Shown piece by piece: positions 1 through 8,583 of a DNA stretch of 36,211 nucleotides. The translations under genes and the position numbers were made by a program. Source of the stretch: Thermacetogenium sp. UBA4966 (lineage in GTDB: Bacteria > Bacillota > DSM-12270 > Thermacetogeniales > Thermacetogeniaceae); the NCBI GenBank assembly GCA_002397275.1, contig DHAA01000001.1, forward strand, positions 1-36,211. The letters run 5' to 3'. The notes beneath the pieces are model-generated. The model made no database searches and was not told the DNA's origin. It worked only from the letters and a program-made list of their open reading frames with translations. Positions within the stretch are counted from its first letter, which is position 1. Each line of letters begins with the position of its first letter.

Positions 1-44
1 ATTCTACCTGAAAGTCACGATTCCTGCAAGCAATATTTTTTTAT

Positions 45-617
45 TTACATTGTTATCGTCCTGGCAGCTGAGGCGAGGAGTTCCACAACCGCGTACATAT
101 TCGTCACCTTGCCGACAGCCAGCCGGTCCTTGAGATCATAATAGTCCAGGCAGGTACCGCAAGAGAGAACATCCACACCATTCTCCTCCTCCGCTTTGAG
201 CAGATCCAAAACCTCGGAACCCTTCGTGGTCAGCAAGACTCCGCTGTTCATAAAAATCAAGCAGCCAATATTATCTATCTGGGTCAGAGCGTAAAGGAAG
301 CTTTTCATCAAAGTCTTTCCCAGTTCCTCATCCCCTTTGCCGAAAAGGTTGTTGGTAATAAGAACAGCCACGCTCTCCTTCTCCTCGGCGGCATCTTGAC
401 AGGCATCGCAGCTTTTAGCGATGCGCAGATAATATGCACCCTCTTTTTCGTCGACCTGTACGGTACAGCCCTTGCTTTTAGCCAGTTTTTTAACATTTTC
501 TACGGCAACGTCATTATCGACGATAGTGGTGACCTGATCGCTCTCTTCTAATCCCTTCTTCGTTAAAACCACCGGCTGAGGGCAAGACAGCCCCCGGGCA
601 TCGATCACTTTTTCCAT
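45..617 (-). CDS. yedF: YedF-like selenium-metabolism sulfurtransferase (TusA + DsrE-like domains)
   Basis: Predicted 190-residue cytoplasmic protein. Residues 1-70 form a TusA/SirA domain with the CPQP motif (Cys in DARGLSCPQP), the persulfide-carrying cysteine of this family. The second half is DsrE-like, with VLITNNLFGKGDEELG and a second cysteine pair in VLSCGTCLDYY. This two-domain layout is the hallmark of the YedF proteins that accompany selenium utilisation, where the protein is thought to handle sulfur or selenium; the exact reaction is not established. The start is supported by an AAAGGGGAT ribosome site just upstream. It lies 63 bases after a cysteine desulfurase-like gene on the same strand, a natural persulfide or selenide donor partner. 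selD would be expected nearby but is not in the window. Confidence 0.92.
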   Translation of the reverse strand: MEKVIDARGLSCPQPVVLTKKGLEESDQVTTIVDNDVAVENVKKLAKSKGCTVQVDEKEGAYYLRIAKSCDACQDAAEEKESVAVLITNNLFGKGDEELGKTLMKSFLYALTQIDNIGCLIFMNSGVLLTTKGSEVLDLLKAEEENGVDVLSCGTCLDYYDLKDRLAVGKVTNMYAVVELLASAARTITM

Positions 618-680
618 TTTGCTATCCCCTTTTCATGATTTTTGAAACAAGATTTATCAATATAGATTTGTCAACGATTC

Positions 681-1838
681 TTAACCTGAAGCGGCGATCT
701 CATAAACCGCGCGCACAACTCTATCCATATCGTCATTGCTATTAAAGAGTCCCGGACTGATGCGGCATGCCCCGCTTTTCAATGTCCCCAGCGTCCGGTG
801 AGCCAGAGGAGCACAGTGCAGACCCGACCTGCACAAGACGCCGTACTTCTTATCCAGAAGCATGCTCACTTCACCGCAATCCCTCTCCTGGATATTGAAG
901 GAAACCACGGCTGTCTGCCGCCGGGCATCCTGAGGGCCATAGAGGATCACCCCTTTGATGTCTCTCAGCCCACGCAGCAGGGAATCTGTCAATCCCTGCT
1001 CATGCACGTGAATCTCATCCAGACCCTTTTCCCAAATAAACCCAATCCCCGCTCCCAATCCGGCAATCCCTGGAGTATTAGGTGTGCCGCTCTCGAACTT
1101 ATCGGGCATAAAATCGGGCTGGTAAACCTGTTCCGACAAAGACCCGGTTCCCCCTTCGACAAGGGAAGCGATATTAAGGCCCGGCCTGATGTACAGCCCA
1201 CCGGTGCCCTGCGGTCCGAGCAGGCTCTTATGCCCGGTAAAAGCGAGAATATCGATCCGCTGTTTTTCCACATCCACGGGCAAGACCCCCGCCGTTTGAG
1301 CCGCATCAACCATGAACAGGGCGCCTTTGCGGCGAGCAGCCTCTCCGACCTCATGGACAGGCATGATCGTCCCTGTCAGATTAGAGGCATGGAGCAGGCA
1401 GACAAGGCGGGTTTGCTCTGTGATCGCCCGCTCTATCTGAGCAGGATCAAGGCTGCCGTCGGGCGCGCAGCGGACGACGCTCAGCTCTACGCCCTTGTCT
1501 TTGAGCATATACAGGGGGCGGACGACGGCGTTATGCTCCATACTGCTGATCACAACGTGATCACCCGCTCGCAGCAGGCCCTTGAGCGCGATGTTAATAG
1601 CCATAGTGATGTTCGCTGTAAAAACAATGCGGGAGCTGTCCCTGATGTTGAATAACCCAGCCAGGCCTTCACGCGCCTCCAGCAGCACCTCCCCCGCGGC
1701 GATGGTTCTGCTGTGACTTCCTCGTCCCGGACTTGCCCCAATCCGGCGGTTAAAATTATCGATCGCCCGGTAGACGCATTCAGGTTTTGGCCAGGAAGTA
1801 GCCGCGTTGTCCAGATATAGTTCGCTTATTTCCATCAT
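681..1838 (-). CDS. Cysteine desulfurase family aminotransferase class V (selenium-associated)
   Basis: PLP-dependent enzyme of about 385 residues in the NifS/SufS superfamily. The N-terminus reads YLDNAATSWPKPECV, typical of the family. The PLP lysine is in the segment LAFTGHKSLLGPQG, and the catalytic cysteine is in CRSGLHCAPLAHRTLGT near residue 340. It would remove sulfur (or selenium) from cysteine (or selenocysteine) to make alanine and an enzyme-bound persulfide. Its closest family pattern is the short desulfurase-like group found beside yedF and selD rather than SufS of a suf operon, and yedF is indeed the next gene. Two adjacent ATG codons compete as the start; the choice changes one residue. 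A LysR gene and a LysR-type dyad lie upstream. Confidence 0.9.
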   Translation of the reverse strand: MMEISELYLDNAATSWPKPECVYRAIDNFNRRIGASPGRGSHSRTIAAGEVLLEAREGLAGLFNIRDSSRIVFTANITMAINIALKGLLRAGDHVVISSMEHNAVVRPLYMLKDKGVELSVVRCAPDGSLDPAQIERAITEQTRLVCLLHASNLTGTIMPVHEVGEAARRKGALFMVDAAQTAGVLPVDVEKQRIDILAFTGHKSLLGPQGTGGLYIRPGLNIASLVEGGTGSLSEQVYQPDFMPDKFESGTPNTPGIAGLGAGIGFIWEKGLDEIHVHEQGLTDSLLRGLRDIKGVILYGPQDARRQTAVVSFNIQERDCGEVSMLLDKKYGVLCRSGLHCAPLAHRTLGTLKSGACRISPGLFNSNDDMDRVVRAVYEIAASG

Positions 1839-1898
1839 TGTCCCCCGTTCAGAGCTGCGAATATTTCAATCTATTTTCTAGAGTAAGCAAGATAATCC

Positions 1899-1913
1899 AT
1901 AACATATCGTTAT
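1899..1913. promoter_or_regulatory. Candidate LysR-type operator (T-N11-A dyad) upstream of the desulfurase/yedF genes
   Basis: ATAAC and GTTAT half-sites are separated by five bases, giving a perfect dyad with the T-N11-A spacing used by LysR regulators. Two further GTTATC motifs lie next to it (1909-1914 and 1920-1925). It sits about 60 bases upstream of the desulfurase start and downstream of the LysR gene. Assignment to that LysR protein is inference. Confidence 0.4.
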
Positions 1914-2012
1914 CTGTTTGTTATCTATCATTCATCCTATATTAAGATTTATGCGCCGCTTCCAGAACTCCTGCCTTTTATCGATAACTCTTATTTATCC
2001 TTATCGCTGCAT

Positions 2013-2040
2013 AAAAAAATCTCCCCTGAGGGGAGATTTT
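2013..2040 (-). terminator. Rho-independent terminator of the selenium-associated LysR gene
   Basis: An 11-bp perfect stem (AAAATCTCCCC paired with GGGGAGATTTT) with a three-base loop is followed on the minus strand by a run of seven T. It lies 12 bases beyond the LysR stop codon, so LysR is probably its own transcription unit. Confidence 0.9.
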
Positions 2041-2052
2041 CCATAAACAATT

Positions 2053-2961
2053 TTAAAGAGAGGCCGCCGGGTGCAAATATTCTTTTAAAAAGTCATAAAA
2101 AGCCTCTACCAAAGGGCTCTGTACCTGATCACGCCGGGTAATAAAATAAAGGCCCCTTTCCAGCGGCAAATCCACGATATTGATCACTGCAATTTCGCCG
2201 GTATCGATCCTGTTCTTTACCGCAAAGCGCGAAACTAGCGAAATGCCCAACCCCGCTGCAACGGCATTGACCACAGCCTCGGTACTCCCCAGTTCCAATT
2301 TGATTTTTAGCTTCTCCGGCGCAATGCCCGCCTCTTTCAGCTTGTTTTCCAGCACCATCCGCGTTCCTGATCCAGCTTCTCTGACTACAAACGGCTCCTC
2401 AAGAAAATTCTCCAGAGTAATCGATTCTTTTTCGGTTAAAGGATGCTCTGCAGGGGCGATCACTACAAGTTCATCTTTAAAAAGATATTCCTGGCGCAGA
2501 GCAGCGTTTTCCAGGGTTATTCCGATCATCCCTGCTTCGATTTTCCCATCAAGGGTCATCTGCCCTACTTCTGTGCTGTCGGCAATCTCGAGCCTTGCCT
2601 TAACCTGAGGATGCAGGGCCTGGAAACGACCCAGGGCCGCGGGAAGGATATATTCCCCGGGAATTGTGCTGGCACCTATTATTAAGCTGCCGTGCAGATC
2701 TTTTTCCAGGGTGCGAACATCTGCCAGGCTTTCGTTTATTATTGTAAGGATCTGTTTGCCATACTCAAAAACCATCCTGCCGGCTTCCGTAATCTCCACA
2801 CAACGGCTTGTCCGGCTCAGCAGAGACGCTCCGTAATATTTCTCCAGTGAATTGAGCTGTTTGCTTACCGCAGGCTGGGTCAAGTGCAGAGTCCGCGCTG
2901 CCTTTGTAAGGCTTTTTTTCTCAACAATCAGGATAAAAGTTTGCAGCCATGCTAAATTCAT
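2053..2961 (-). CDS. LysR family transcriptional regulator, likely selenium/sulfur-metabolism associated
   Basis: LysR-type regulator of 302 residues. The N-terminal winged helix-turn-helix covers roughly residues 1-60, with KAARTLHLTQPAVSKQLNSL as the recognition region. A CysB/CbbR-like co-inducer binding domain (ASTIPGEYILPAALGRF and later segments) fills the rest. I chose the internal ATG that begins MNLAWLQTF because AGGCGGGG sits at ribosome-site distance before it; the upstream ATG would add eight residues with no good site. Its neighbours suggest control of the desulfurase/yedF pair. The effector is unknown. Confidence 0.88.
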   Translation of the reverse strand: MNLAWLQTFILIVEKKSLTKAARTLHLTQPAVSKQLNSLEKYYGASLLSRTSRCVEITEAGRMVFEYGKQILTIINESLADVRTLEKDLHGSLIIGASTIPGEYILPAALGRFQALHPQVKARLEIADSTEVGQMTLDGKIEAGMIGITLENAALRQEYLFKDELVVIAPAEHPLTEKESITLENFLEEPFVVREAGSGTRMVLENKLKEAGIAPEKLKIKLELGSTEAVVNAVAAGLGISLVSRFAVKNRIDTGEIAVINIVDLPLERGLYFITRRDQVQSPLVEAFYDFLKEYLHPAASL

Positions 2962-3130
2962 CGCTAGATCCCCGCCTTCCCTCATTATAATTAATAGTTA
3001 TTCTATCCACCTACCCAAAAATCCTTTCTTTAATAGTCGTTTATCGCCCGACATCCATACCGCCGGTGACGACAGGAGAAGCTTGTCTGCCATAACTAAA
3101 ACATTTAAAATAAGAAAAGAGGTGATTCCT

Positions 3131-4219
3131 ATGCGTACCGGATATGCAGATCTCCCTTTGCATGGAGGGCAGTGTCCTCCATGGCTTTTCCAGCGGATGA
3201 CGAAACTAGGCCGTTCCTTGCTCATTATCCTCGTGCGGGAGGAAGGGGCGCCCGGCGCTCTGACCAGACTTGCAGACCCCTTTTGGTTCCAGTCCCTGGG
3301 ATGCCTGCTCGGTTTTGACTGGCACTCGTCCGGACTGACCACGACGGTCTGCGGCGCTCTTAAAGAGGGCTTGCGCGGCTGTGAGAAAGAACTTGGGCTG
3401 TTTATTGCCGGAGGGAAAGGCAAGACATCACGCAAAACACCACAGCATATTATAGCCTGTTTCGATAAATACGCCATCCACGCCAATCCGGATAAACTGA
3501 TCTATGCCAGCAAAATGAGCGCCAAGGTAGATAATACAGCTGTTCAGGACGGTTACCAGCTCTATCACCACACATTTGTCTTTACCAATAAAGGGGATTG
3601 GGCTGTTGTTCAGCAGGGGATGAACACAGACAACAGGCGCGCACGCCGCTATCATTGGCTGGGAAGCAGGGTCGACGACTTTGTTAATGAACCGCAGAAT
3701 GCTATCTGCTGCGATCATAAAGAAAAACAGGTTTTAAACCTGGTGGACCTCACAAGCTGCGACGCCCGCCGCACGATCGCCTCACTCAGCCGCGCCAAAC
3801 CGGGAGAAATTACGGAGGAATACAAAAAACTGATTTTACCGTCCCGCCATTCTCTGGATGAGAAGGACATTCAGCCAAAAAACCTGGAACGGATTTTGCT
3901 GAAAACCTATGAACAGCAGCCTGCCGACTTTGAAAAAGTGCTTTCCATCAAGGGCATGGGACCCAAGACGATCCGCGCCCTCTCTTTGATCTCCGAGCTG
4001 GCCTATGGGGCGCGCCCCAGTTATAATGACCCCGCAAAATTCAGTTTCGCGCATGGGGGGAAGGACGGCTACCCTTACCCGGTCGATAAAAAGGTCTACG
4101 ACCGCTCCATCTCCCTCTTGGAGCAGGCTATCAAAGAGGCTAAACTGGGGAGGGACGAGCAGCTCCAGGCCTTTAAAAGGCTGCGCTTTATCGAAAATGC
4201 AAAAACCAGGCGCCTGTAA
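3131..4219 (+). CDS. DUF763 domain protein
   Basis: Protein of 362 residues matching the DUF763 family, which is common in archaea and thermophilic or anaerobic bacteria. Family features visible are the start MRTGYADLPLHGGQCPPWLF, the segment FDWHSSGLTTTVCGALKEG and a conserved C-terminal half. Around residues 260-290, FEKVLSIKGMGPKTIRALSL resembles a helix-hairpin-helix, which suggests nucleic-acid contact. The biochemical function is unknown. The start is fixed by AGAGGTGA seven bases before the ATG; the open frame extends further upstream but would run into the promoter region of the divergent LysR gene and lacks a ribosome site. It is the only plus-strand gene in the left half of the window. 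Confidence 0.9.
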   Translation: MRTGYADLPLHGGQCPPWLFQRMTKLGRSLLIILVREEGAPGALTRLADPFWFQSLGCLLGFDWHSSGLTTTVCGALKEGLRGCEKELGLFIAGGKGKTSRKTPQHIIACFDKYAIHANPDKLIYASKMSAKVDNTAVQDGYQLYHHTFVFTNKGDWAVVQQGMNTDNRRARRYHWLGSRVDDFVNEPQNAICCDHKEKQVLNLVDLTSCDARRTIASLSRAKPGEITEEYKKLILPSRHSLDEKDIQPKNLERILLKTYEQQPADFEKVLSIKGMGPKTIRALSLISELAYGARPSYNDPAKFSFAHGGKDGYPYPVDKKVYDRSISLLEQAIKEAKLGRDEQLQAFKRLRFIENAKTRRL

Positions 4220-4242
4220 GTTCAGATGCCTGGTTTGTTTTT
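4203..4242. terminator. Bidirectional terminator between the DUF763 gene and rnpB
   Basis: A nine-base stem (AAACCAGGC paired with GCCTGGTTT) overlaps the DUF763 stop codon. It is followed by GTTTTT on the plus strand, while the minus strand reads into TTTTT at 4205-4201. It therefore can terminate both convergent transcripts. Confidence 0.85.
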
Positions 4243-4247
4243 CCTCA

Positions 4248-4620
4248 TAGCAAGCAGCCCTATAAGCCGGGTTCTGTGCCTTCGCTCCCGAAGGTGGCGA
4301 TCATCTGTCTGGGATCCCGGTCGCCCTGGATCTCAAGCAACCTACCCGGAGGCGAAGCGGGCCGCTTCACTGCCTCCCTATTCGGTCTTGCTCCAGGTGG
4401 GGTTTACCTATCCGGCCAGTCGCCTGACCGCCGGTGCGCTCTTACCGCACCGTTGCACCCTTGCCCGGCACCGCCGGGCGGTTTTCATTTCTGTGGCACT
4501 ATCCTTGGGGTCGCCCCCACTGGGCGTTACCCAGCACCCTGCCCTGTGGAGCCCGGACTTTCCTCACGCGCCGCCTTTCGGCATTCCGGCACGCGCGATC
4601 ACCCAGACTGCTTGCTCCGG
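4248..4620 (-). ncRNA. rnpB: RNase P RNA, bacterial class A
   Basis: Catalytic RNA that trims tRNA 5' leaders. Read on the minus strand, the diagnostic conserved core GAGGAAAGTCCGGGCTCC is near the 5' end, and the 3' end carries ACAGAACCCGGCTTA. The closing helix P1 is visible: AGCAAGCAG at the 5' end pairs with CTGCTTGCT at the 3' end. Between them are GC-rich hairpins expected of the ancestral class A fold. Length is about 370 nt. The 5' boundary is set from the promoter and is accurate to a few bases; the 3' boundary is set from P1. It is transcribed from its own promoter just after the sufB stop. Confidence 0.97.
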
Positions 4621-4627
4621 ATATTAG

Positions 4628-4656
4628 ATTATAACATCATTTTACACCTGATGCAA
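4628..4656 (-). promoter_or_regulatory. Sigma-A-type promoter of rnpB
   Basis: On the minus strand TTGCAT is separated by exactly 17 bases from a consensus TATAAT, placing the transcription start about seven bases on, at the 5' end of the RNase P RNA. Confidence 0.85.
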
Positions 4657-4677
4657 ATTCTAATTTCCCTTAATCCC

Positions 4678-5895
4678 TTAAAGGGCGGAATGCTCGCTCA
4701 GTTCAATCGCTTTTCGCACTTCTGCCTCCAGTTCCTCAGGCAGGCCCATGATCTTCACGTTCAAGAAGCCGCGCACGATCATTGCTGTGGCTTCTTCTTC
4801 GGAAAAGCCGCGGGCCATGAGGTACTCGACCTCCTCCTGGGCGATCTTGCCTACAGCCGCCTCATGGGAGAGGGCCACTCCATCCACCCGGGCCTCCAAT
4901 TCAGGAACGGCATGGATAACTCCTTGCGGGGAGAGCATCAGCCCCTGACACTCCAGATGCCCTTTCACTCCCGCCCCTTCACCCAGCAGGTGGCCGCGGT
5001 TGACTATGCGCCCCCCCCTGGTAAGAGATCGGGCGATGATCTCGGCTCTGCTGCCTTCCCCCTGCAGCACCACCCGCGAGCCCACATCTAAATTAGAACC
5101 AGGGTACCCCACCATGATGGAATGATACCTGGCCACGCTGTTCTTCCCTTTCAAATAGGTGGTGGGATACATCTGCACGGATTTCACCGGGGTCATGCTG
5201 ATGTAGTTGGAAAGGTAGGCACCGCCCTCCTCAACTACCGATACGGTGCGCGGACGCACCGCGACATCCTCACTCCAGTTATGCACCATCGTAAAGGTGA
5301 TTTTTGCATTTTTCTTAACATAGATTTCCGTGATCCCAATATGCATGCCGGAACCGATATGGCGCCCTGTAGTGCACCCTGTAATCAGTTGCAGGTCCGC
5401 TCCCTCTTCAGCGATGATCATGTTGTGCGCGCCCTGCAGCAGTCCTTCCTGAGCGATAAACATACATGCCTGGATAGGATAGACGGCCTTTACTCCGGGC
5501 ATAGCCCTGATGAAGTAGCCGCCCTCGCCTTCCAGCCCCGCCCGCGCCGTATACTTGTCGGTATCGATATCGACCAGATTCCAGTAATAATCACGCAGCC
5601 ACTCATATTTTTCCAGAGCTGCGGCAGTTCCTAAAACTTCCAGCCCATCCTGGAAGGAGGCGGCGTGAACCACAGTGTTGTCTTCTAGAATAAAGCTGCC
5701 TGTCCGCTGTTTCTCTGTGGTATCTACTCCGGCAACCAGCATATCCTCTTTTTCTTCCTGTGGAAGAGACTTCAGGTTCTCCACATAAGAGTGTTCTTTG
5801 CCCCCGGCAACAAACCGATCTAAATCTATTTCCTCTCCGAGAGCGGCTTTTTTATGCAACGCCTGCTGCGCTTTTTGGCGTAATTCGTCCTGCAT
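4678..5895 (-). CDS. sufB: SufB/SufD family Fe-S cluster scaffold
   Basis: Protein of 405 residues in the SufB/SufD superfamily, whose members build Fe-S clusters on a beta-helix core together with the ATPase SufC. The core beta-helix region is recognisable (ADLQLITGCTTGRHIGSGMH, then AKITFTMVHNWSEDVAVRPR, and later EARVDGVALSHEAAVGKIAQ). The C-terminal segment EEEATAMIVRGFLNVKIMGL is typical of SufB/D. It follows sufC by only 12 bases with a perfect AAGGAGG before its ATG. As only one SufB/D gene is present with sufC, this matches the minimal two-component SufCB (SMS-like) arrangement of anaerobes; a SufD partner elsewhere cannot be excluded. No SufS or SufU is adjacent. Confidence 0.92.
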   Translation of the reverse strand: MQDELRQKAQQALHKKAALGEEIDLDRFVAGGKEHSYVENLKSLPQEEKEDMLVAGVDTTEKQRTGSFILEDNTVVHAASFQDGLEVLGTAAALEKYEWLRDYYWNLVDIDTDKYTARAGLEGEGGYFIRAMPGVKAVYPIQACMFIAQEGLLQGAHNMIIAEEGADLQLITGCTTGRHIGSGMHIGITEIYVKKNAKITFTMVHNWSEDVAVRPRTVSVVEEGGAYLSNYISMTPVKSVQMYPTTYLKGKNSVARYHSIMVGYPGSNLDVGSRVVLQGEGSRAEIIARSLTRGGRIVNRGHLLGEGAGVKGHLECQGLMLSPQGVIHAVPELEARVDGVALSHEAAVGKIAQEEVEYLMARGFSEEEATAMIVRGFLNVKIMGLPEELEAEVRKAIELSEHSAL

Positions 5896-5907
5896 CTCCT
5901 TACCTCC

Positions 5908-6666
5908 TTATGCTAAACAGCGGGTGCAGCCGGCATATCCATATTTATGAATACAGCCCAGCAGTTCCCTGGGATTGAATCCGGTACAGGAAAGCCGGCC
6001 GTCATAAAGCACATGCCCGAGATCCGCGGGAACATAGTCCAGTATATATCCGGTGTGGGTAATAATGAGCCCTGCCTTGCTGCGCCCTTCTTTCATCTCC
6101 CGGCGGCAGCGCTCCTCACCATTAAAGCCGTCTTTTTGTAAAAGATGGTTGACTGCCTGTCCGATTAAGGCAATATTCTCCAGGTCAACACCTGACTCCG
6201 GTTCATCAAGGAGAACGAAATTAGGGCTTTGCGCCAGAAGCTGCAGCATCTCGGAACGCTTGACCTCCCCGCCGGAAAAACCGCTATTGACATCCCGCTC
6301 CAGGAAAGATGCCAGGTGCATAGGATCCGCCATCTCGCCGACATCGCTTGGCGCAGGAGCAACCGCTTTCAAGAGGTCCCCCAGCGCTACCCCTCTGAGT
6401 ACAGGAGGGCGCTGAAAAGCGATCCCAATACCTAGCTTTGCCCTTTCCGCCACTGATCTGCCGGTGATCTCCTCTCCCTTGAACAGGATCCTGCCCTCTG
6501 TCACCTGGTATCTCTCGAAACCCATGATCGCCCCTAACAGGGTAGATTTTCCTGATCCGTTAGGGCCAAAGAGCACATGGGTTTCCCCAGGTTTTATATG
6601 GAGGTTTATCCCCTTTAAGATAGGTTTGCCTCCCACCGCTACATGAAGATCCTCTACTTTAAGCAT
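5908..6666 (-). CDS. sufC: Fe-S cluster assembly ATPase SufC
   Basis: ABC-type ATPase of 252 residues that powers SufB-based Fe-S assembly. It has Walker A (GPNGSGKST), the SufC-type signature (NSGFSGGEVKRSEMLQ) and Walker B (FVLLDEPESGVDLENI), in a soluble protein without membrane helices. The start chosen is MLKVEDLHVAVGGKP, with GAGGGAT upstream and the length usual for SufC. A longer open frame adds 35 residues that overlap the pyk terminator region and do not resemble the family. It forms a two-gene operon with sufB. Confidence 0.95.
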   Translation of the reverse strand: MLKVEDLHVAVGGKPILKGINLHIKPGETHVLFGPNGSGKSTLLGAIMGFERYQVTEGRILFKGEEITGRSVAERAKLGIGIAFQRPPVLRGVALGDLLKAVAPAPSDVGEMADPMHLASFLERDVNSGFSGGEVKRSEMLQLLAQSPNFVLLDEPESGVDLENIALIGQAVNHLLQKDGFNGEERCRREMKEGRSKAGLIITHTGYILDYVPADLGHVLYDGRLSCTGFNPRELLGCIHKYGYAGCTRCLA

Positions 6667-6751
6667 CGCAGCATCCCTCGCTCCATAATCTGAACTATCA
6701 TCACCTACAAAGATAAAATTCGTTATTATTACATCAAAACCTTCCTTATCT

Positions 6752-6781
6752 AAAAAAATACCGACCCTCATTCGAGATCGG
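6752..6781 (-). terminator. Terminator downstream of pyk
   Basis: On the minus strand a short imperfect stem (CCGA/TCGG plus CTC/GAG) is followed by TATTTTTTTA. It lies about 35 bases after the pyk stop and before sufC, separating the two transcription units. Confidence 0.7.
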
Positions 6782-6814
6782 GGAAATACTGCAGCAAAAT
6801 AAATTTTTAAACGG

Positions 6815-8566
6815 CTAAAGCACGGTTGTCGAGCCGCGGTAGATTAAACCCCTCATGCCGTCTACCGTAACCGTACCGCCATCTTTCAATATTTTCGTCG
6901 CCCCGTCGACTCCGACAACCGCGACAATGCCTAAATTTAAGCCGACAATCGCGGCATGAGAAGTGAGCCCGCCATCTTCGGTGATAATCGCTCCCGCCTT
7001 TTGGATAGCAGCCACATAATCGCGGTCGGTACCGGAGGCAACCAGAATATCGCCTGTCTCCACCTTTTCCAAGGCCTCTTCCGGGGTCAGGCAGACACGC
7101 ACCCTGCCGATCGCCGCACGGTTTCCGATAGCTGTCCCCCTGGCCAGTACCTCTCCGACAATATGCACTTTGATCAGGTTGGTGGCGCCGGGCGTGCCCA
7201 CCGGAACACCCGCGGTGATCACGAGCAGATCTCCGCATTTGATCAAACCCTTGGCCAAACTTGTGTCAACAGCCTGCTTAATCATCTCATCGGTGCTTTT
7301 CGTCTCTGCCGATTGCAAGGGCTGCGCCCCCCAAACAAGACAAAGCTTCCTGCGTACGCTCTCCTCCGGACTGACGGCGATGATCGGCGCCTTTGGCCTG
7401 TATTTGGAGACCATTCTTGCCGTAGATCCCGACTTTGTCGAAGTGATAATCGCCGCCGCCCCGAGATCCTGAGCGATAGTGCAGGTGGCATGACTGATGG
7501 CGTCGGTTGTCGTGCGCGGCATCTGCGCCGCTCTTTTGGCGAGCAGGCTTTTGTAATCAAGAGCTTCCTCTGCCCGCTCCGCAATGCTGGACATCATGCG
7601 CACCGCTTCCAGCGGGTATTTACCGGCTGCCGTCTCTCCGGAGAGCATGACCGCGTCCGTACCGTCAAATATGGCGTTGGCAACATCACTCGCCTCAGCT
7701 CTGGTGGGACGCGGGTTACGGATCATAGAATCAAGCATTTGCGTGGCGGTAACAACCGGCTTTCCCACGCGGTTGCACTTGCTTATCATCGTCTTCTGGA
7801 TCAGCGGCACATCCTGAGCAGGAATGACCACCCCCATGTCCCCTCTGGCCACCATGATCCCGTCGGAAACTTTGATTATCTCATCTAAATTGTTGACTCC
7901 TTCTTCATTCTCAATTTTGGAGATGATATGAATATCGGCGCCCCTAGATTCCAGGATGCGCCTGATAGCCAGAACATCCCCGGCACGCCGCACAAAAGAA
8001 GCGGCGATGAAATCAACGCCATGATCAATGCCGAAAAGGATATCCTCGATATCCTTTTCCGTGAGGGCGGGCAGATCCAAAACGACGCCGGGGACATTGA
8101 CATTTTTCTGGTCACCCAGTTCTCCCCCCACAATAACCTCACACCGGATCTCTGTATCGGCCGTGGAGATCACTTTCAGATGCAGCATGCCGTCGGCAAT
8201 CATGATGGTATTGCCCGGCGCCACCGCGCCGGGAAGCATGCTGTTGCTGATCGAAAACCGAGCGGCGTCTCCTGTAATCTCTTGCGAGGTCAATGTTACA
8301 GGAGAGCCCTCTTTTAAAAAGACCCCGCCCCCCTGAACATACCCCGTTCGGATCTCCGGCCCCTTGGTATCAAGCATAATCGCCAGTACCTTTTGCATCT
8401 CCTCCGCCGCTTGCAGCAGCCTCTTGATACGCGACTCATGCTCTTCATGAGTGCCGTGAGAAAAATTTAGACGCGCCACATCCATACCCGCTTCAATTAA
8501 ATTTTTCATCATCTCCGGGGAATCGCTCGCAGGACCTATCGTACATACGATCTTCGTTTTTCTCAT
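6815..8566 (-). CDS. pyk: Pyruvate kinase with C-terminal PEP-utilising domain
   Basis: Converts phosphoenolpyruvate and ADP to pyruvate and ATP, the last step of glycolysis. It is 583 residues long, about 110 more than the plain enzyme. The start MRKTKIVCTIGPASDS, the catalytic MLDTKGPEIRTG region, the metal-binding ISKIENEEGVNNLDEI and the signature MVARGDMGVVIPAQDV are all present. The extra C-terminal piece contains EDGGLTSHAAIVGLNLGIVA, matching the phosphohistidine segment of PEP-utilising enzymes, as in Bacillus and clostridial pyruvate kinases. The gene starts 17 bases after pfkA with an AAAGGGAGG site, so the two are co-transcribed. Confidence 0.97.
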   Translation of the reverse strand: MRKTKIVCTIGPASDSPEMMKNLIEAGMDVARLNFSHGTHEEHESRIKRLLQAAEEMQKVLAIMLDTKGPEIRTGYVQGGGVFLKEGSPVTLTSQEITGDAARFSISNSMLPGAVAPGNTIMIADGMLHLKVISTADTEIRCEVIVGGELGDQKNVNVPGVVLDLPALTEKDIEDILFGIDHGVDFIAASFVRRAGDVLAIRRILESRGADIHIISKIENEEGVNNLDEIIKVSDGIMVARGDMGVVIPAQDVPLIQKTMISKCNRVGKPVVTATQMLDSMIRNPRPTRAEASDVANAIFDGTDAVMLSGETAAGKYPLEAVRMMSSIAERAEEALDYKSLLAKRAAQMPRTTTDAISHATCTIAQDLGAAAIITSTKSGSTARMVSKYRPKAPIIAVSPEESVRRKLCLVWGAQPLQSAETKSTDEMIKQAVDTSLAKGLIKCGDLLVITAGVPVGTPGATNLIKVHIVGEVLARGTAIGNRAAIGRVRVCLTPEEALEKVETGDILVASGTDRDYVAAIQKAGAIITEDGGLTSHAAIVGLNLGIVAVVGVDGATKILKDGGTVTVDGMRGLIYRGSTTVL

Positions 8567-8583
8567 ATGCGCCCTCCCTTTCG

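Noticed and set aside
798..1655. A 285-residue open frame antisense to the cysteine desulfurase-like gene
   Set aside because: Shadow of a clear PLP enzyme on the other strand; no family features.
2852..3130. Long upstream extension of the DUF763 reading frame
   Set aside because: It overlaps the LysR start and the divergent promoter region; the internal ATG at 3131 has a good ribosome site and matches the family start.
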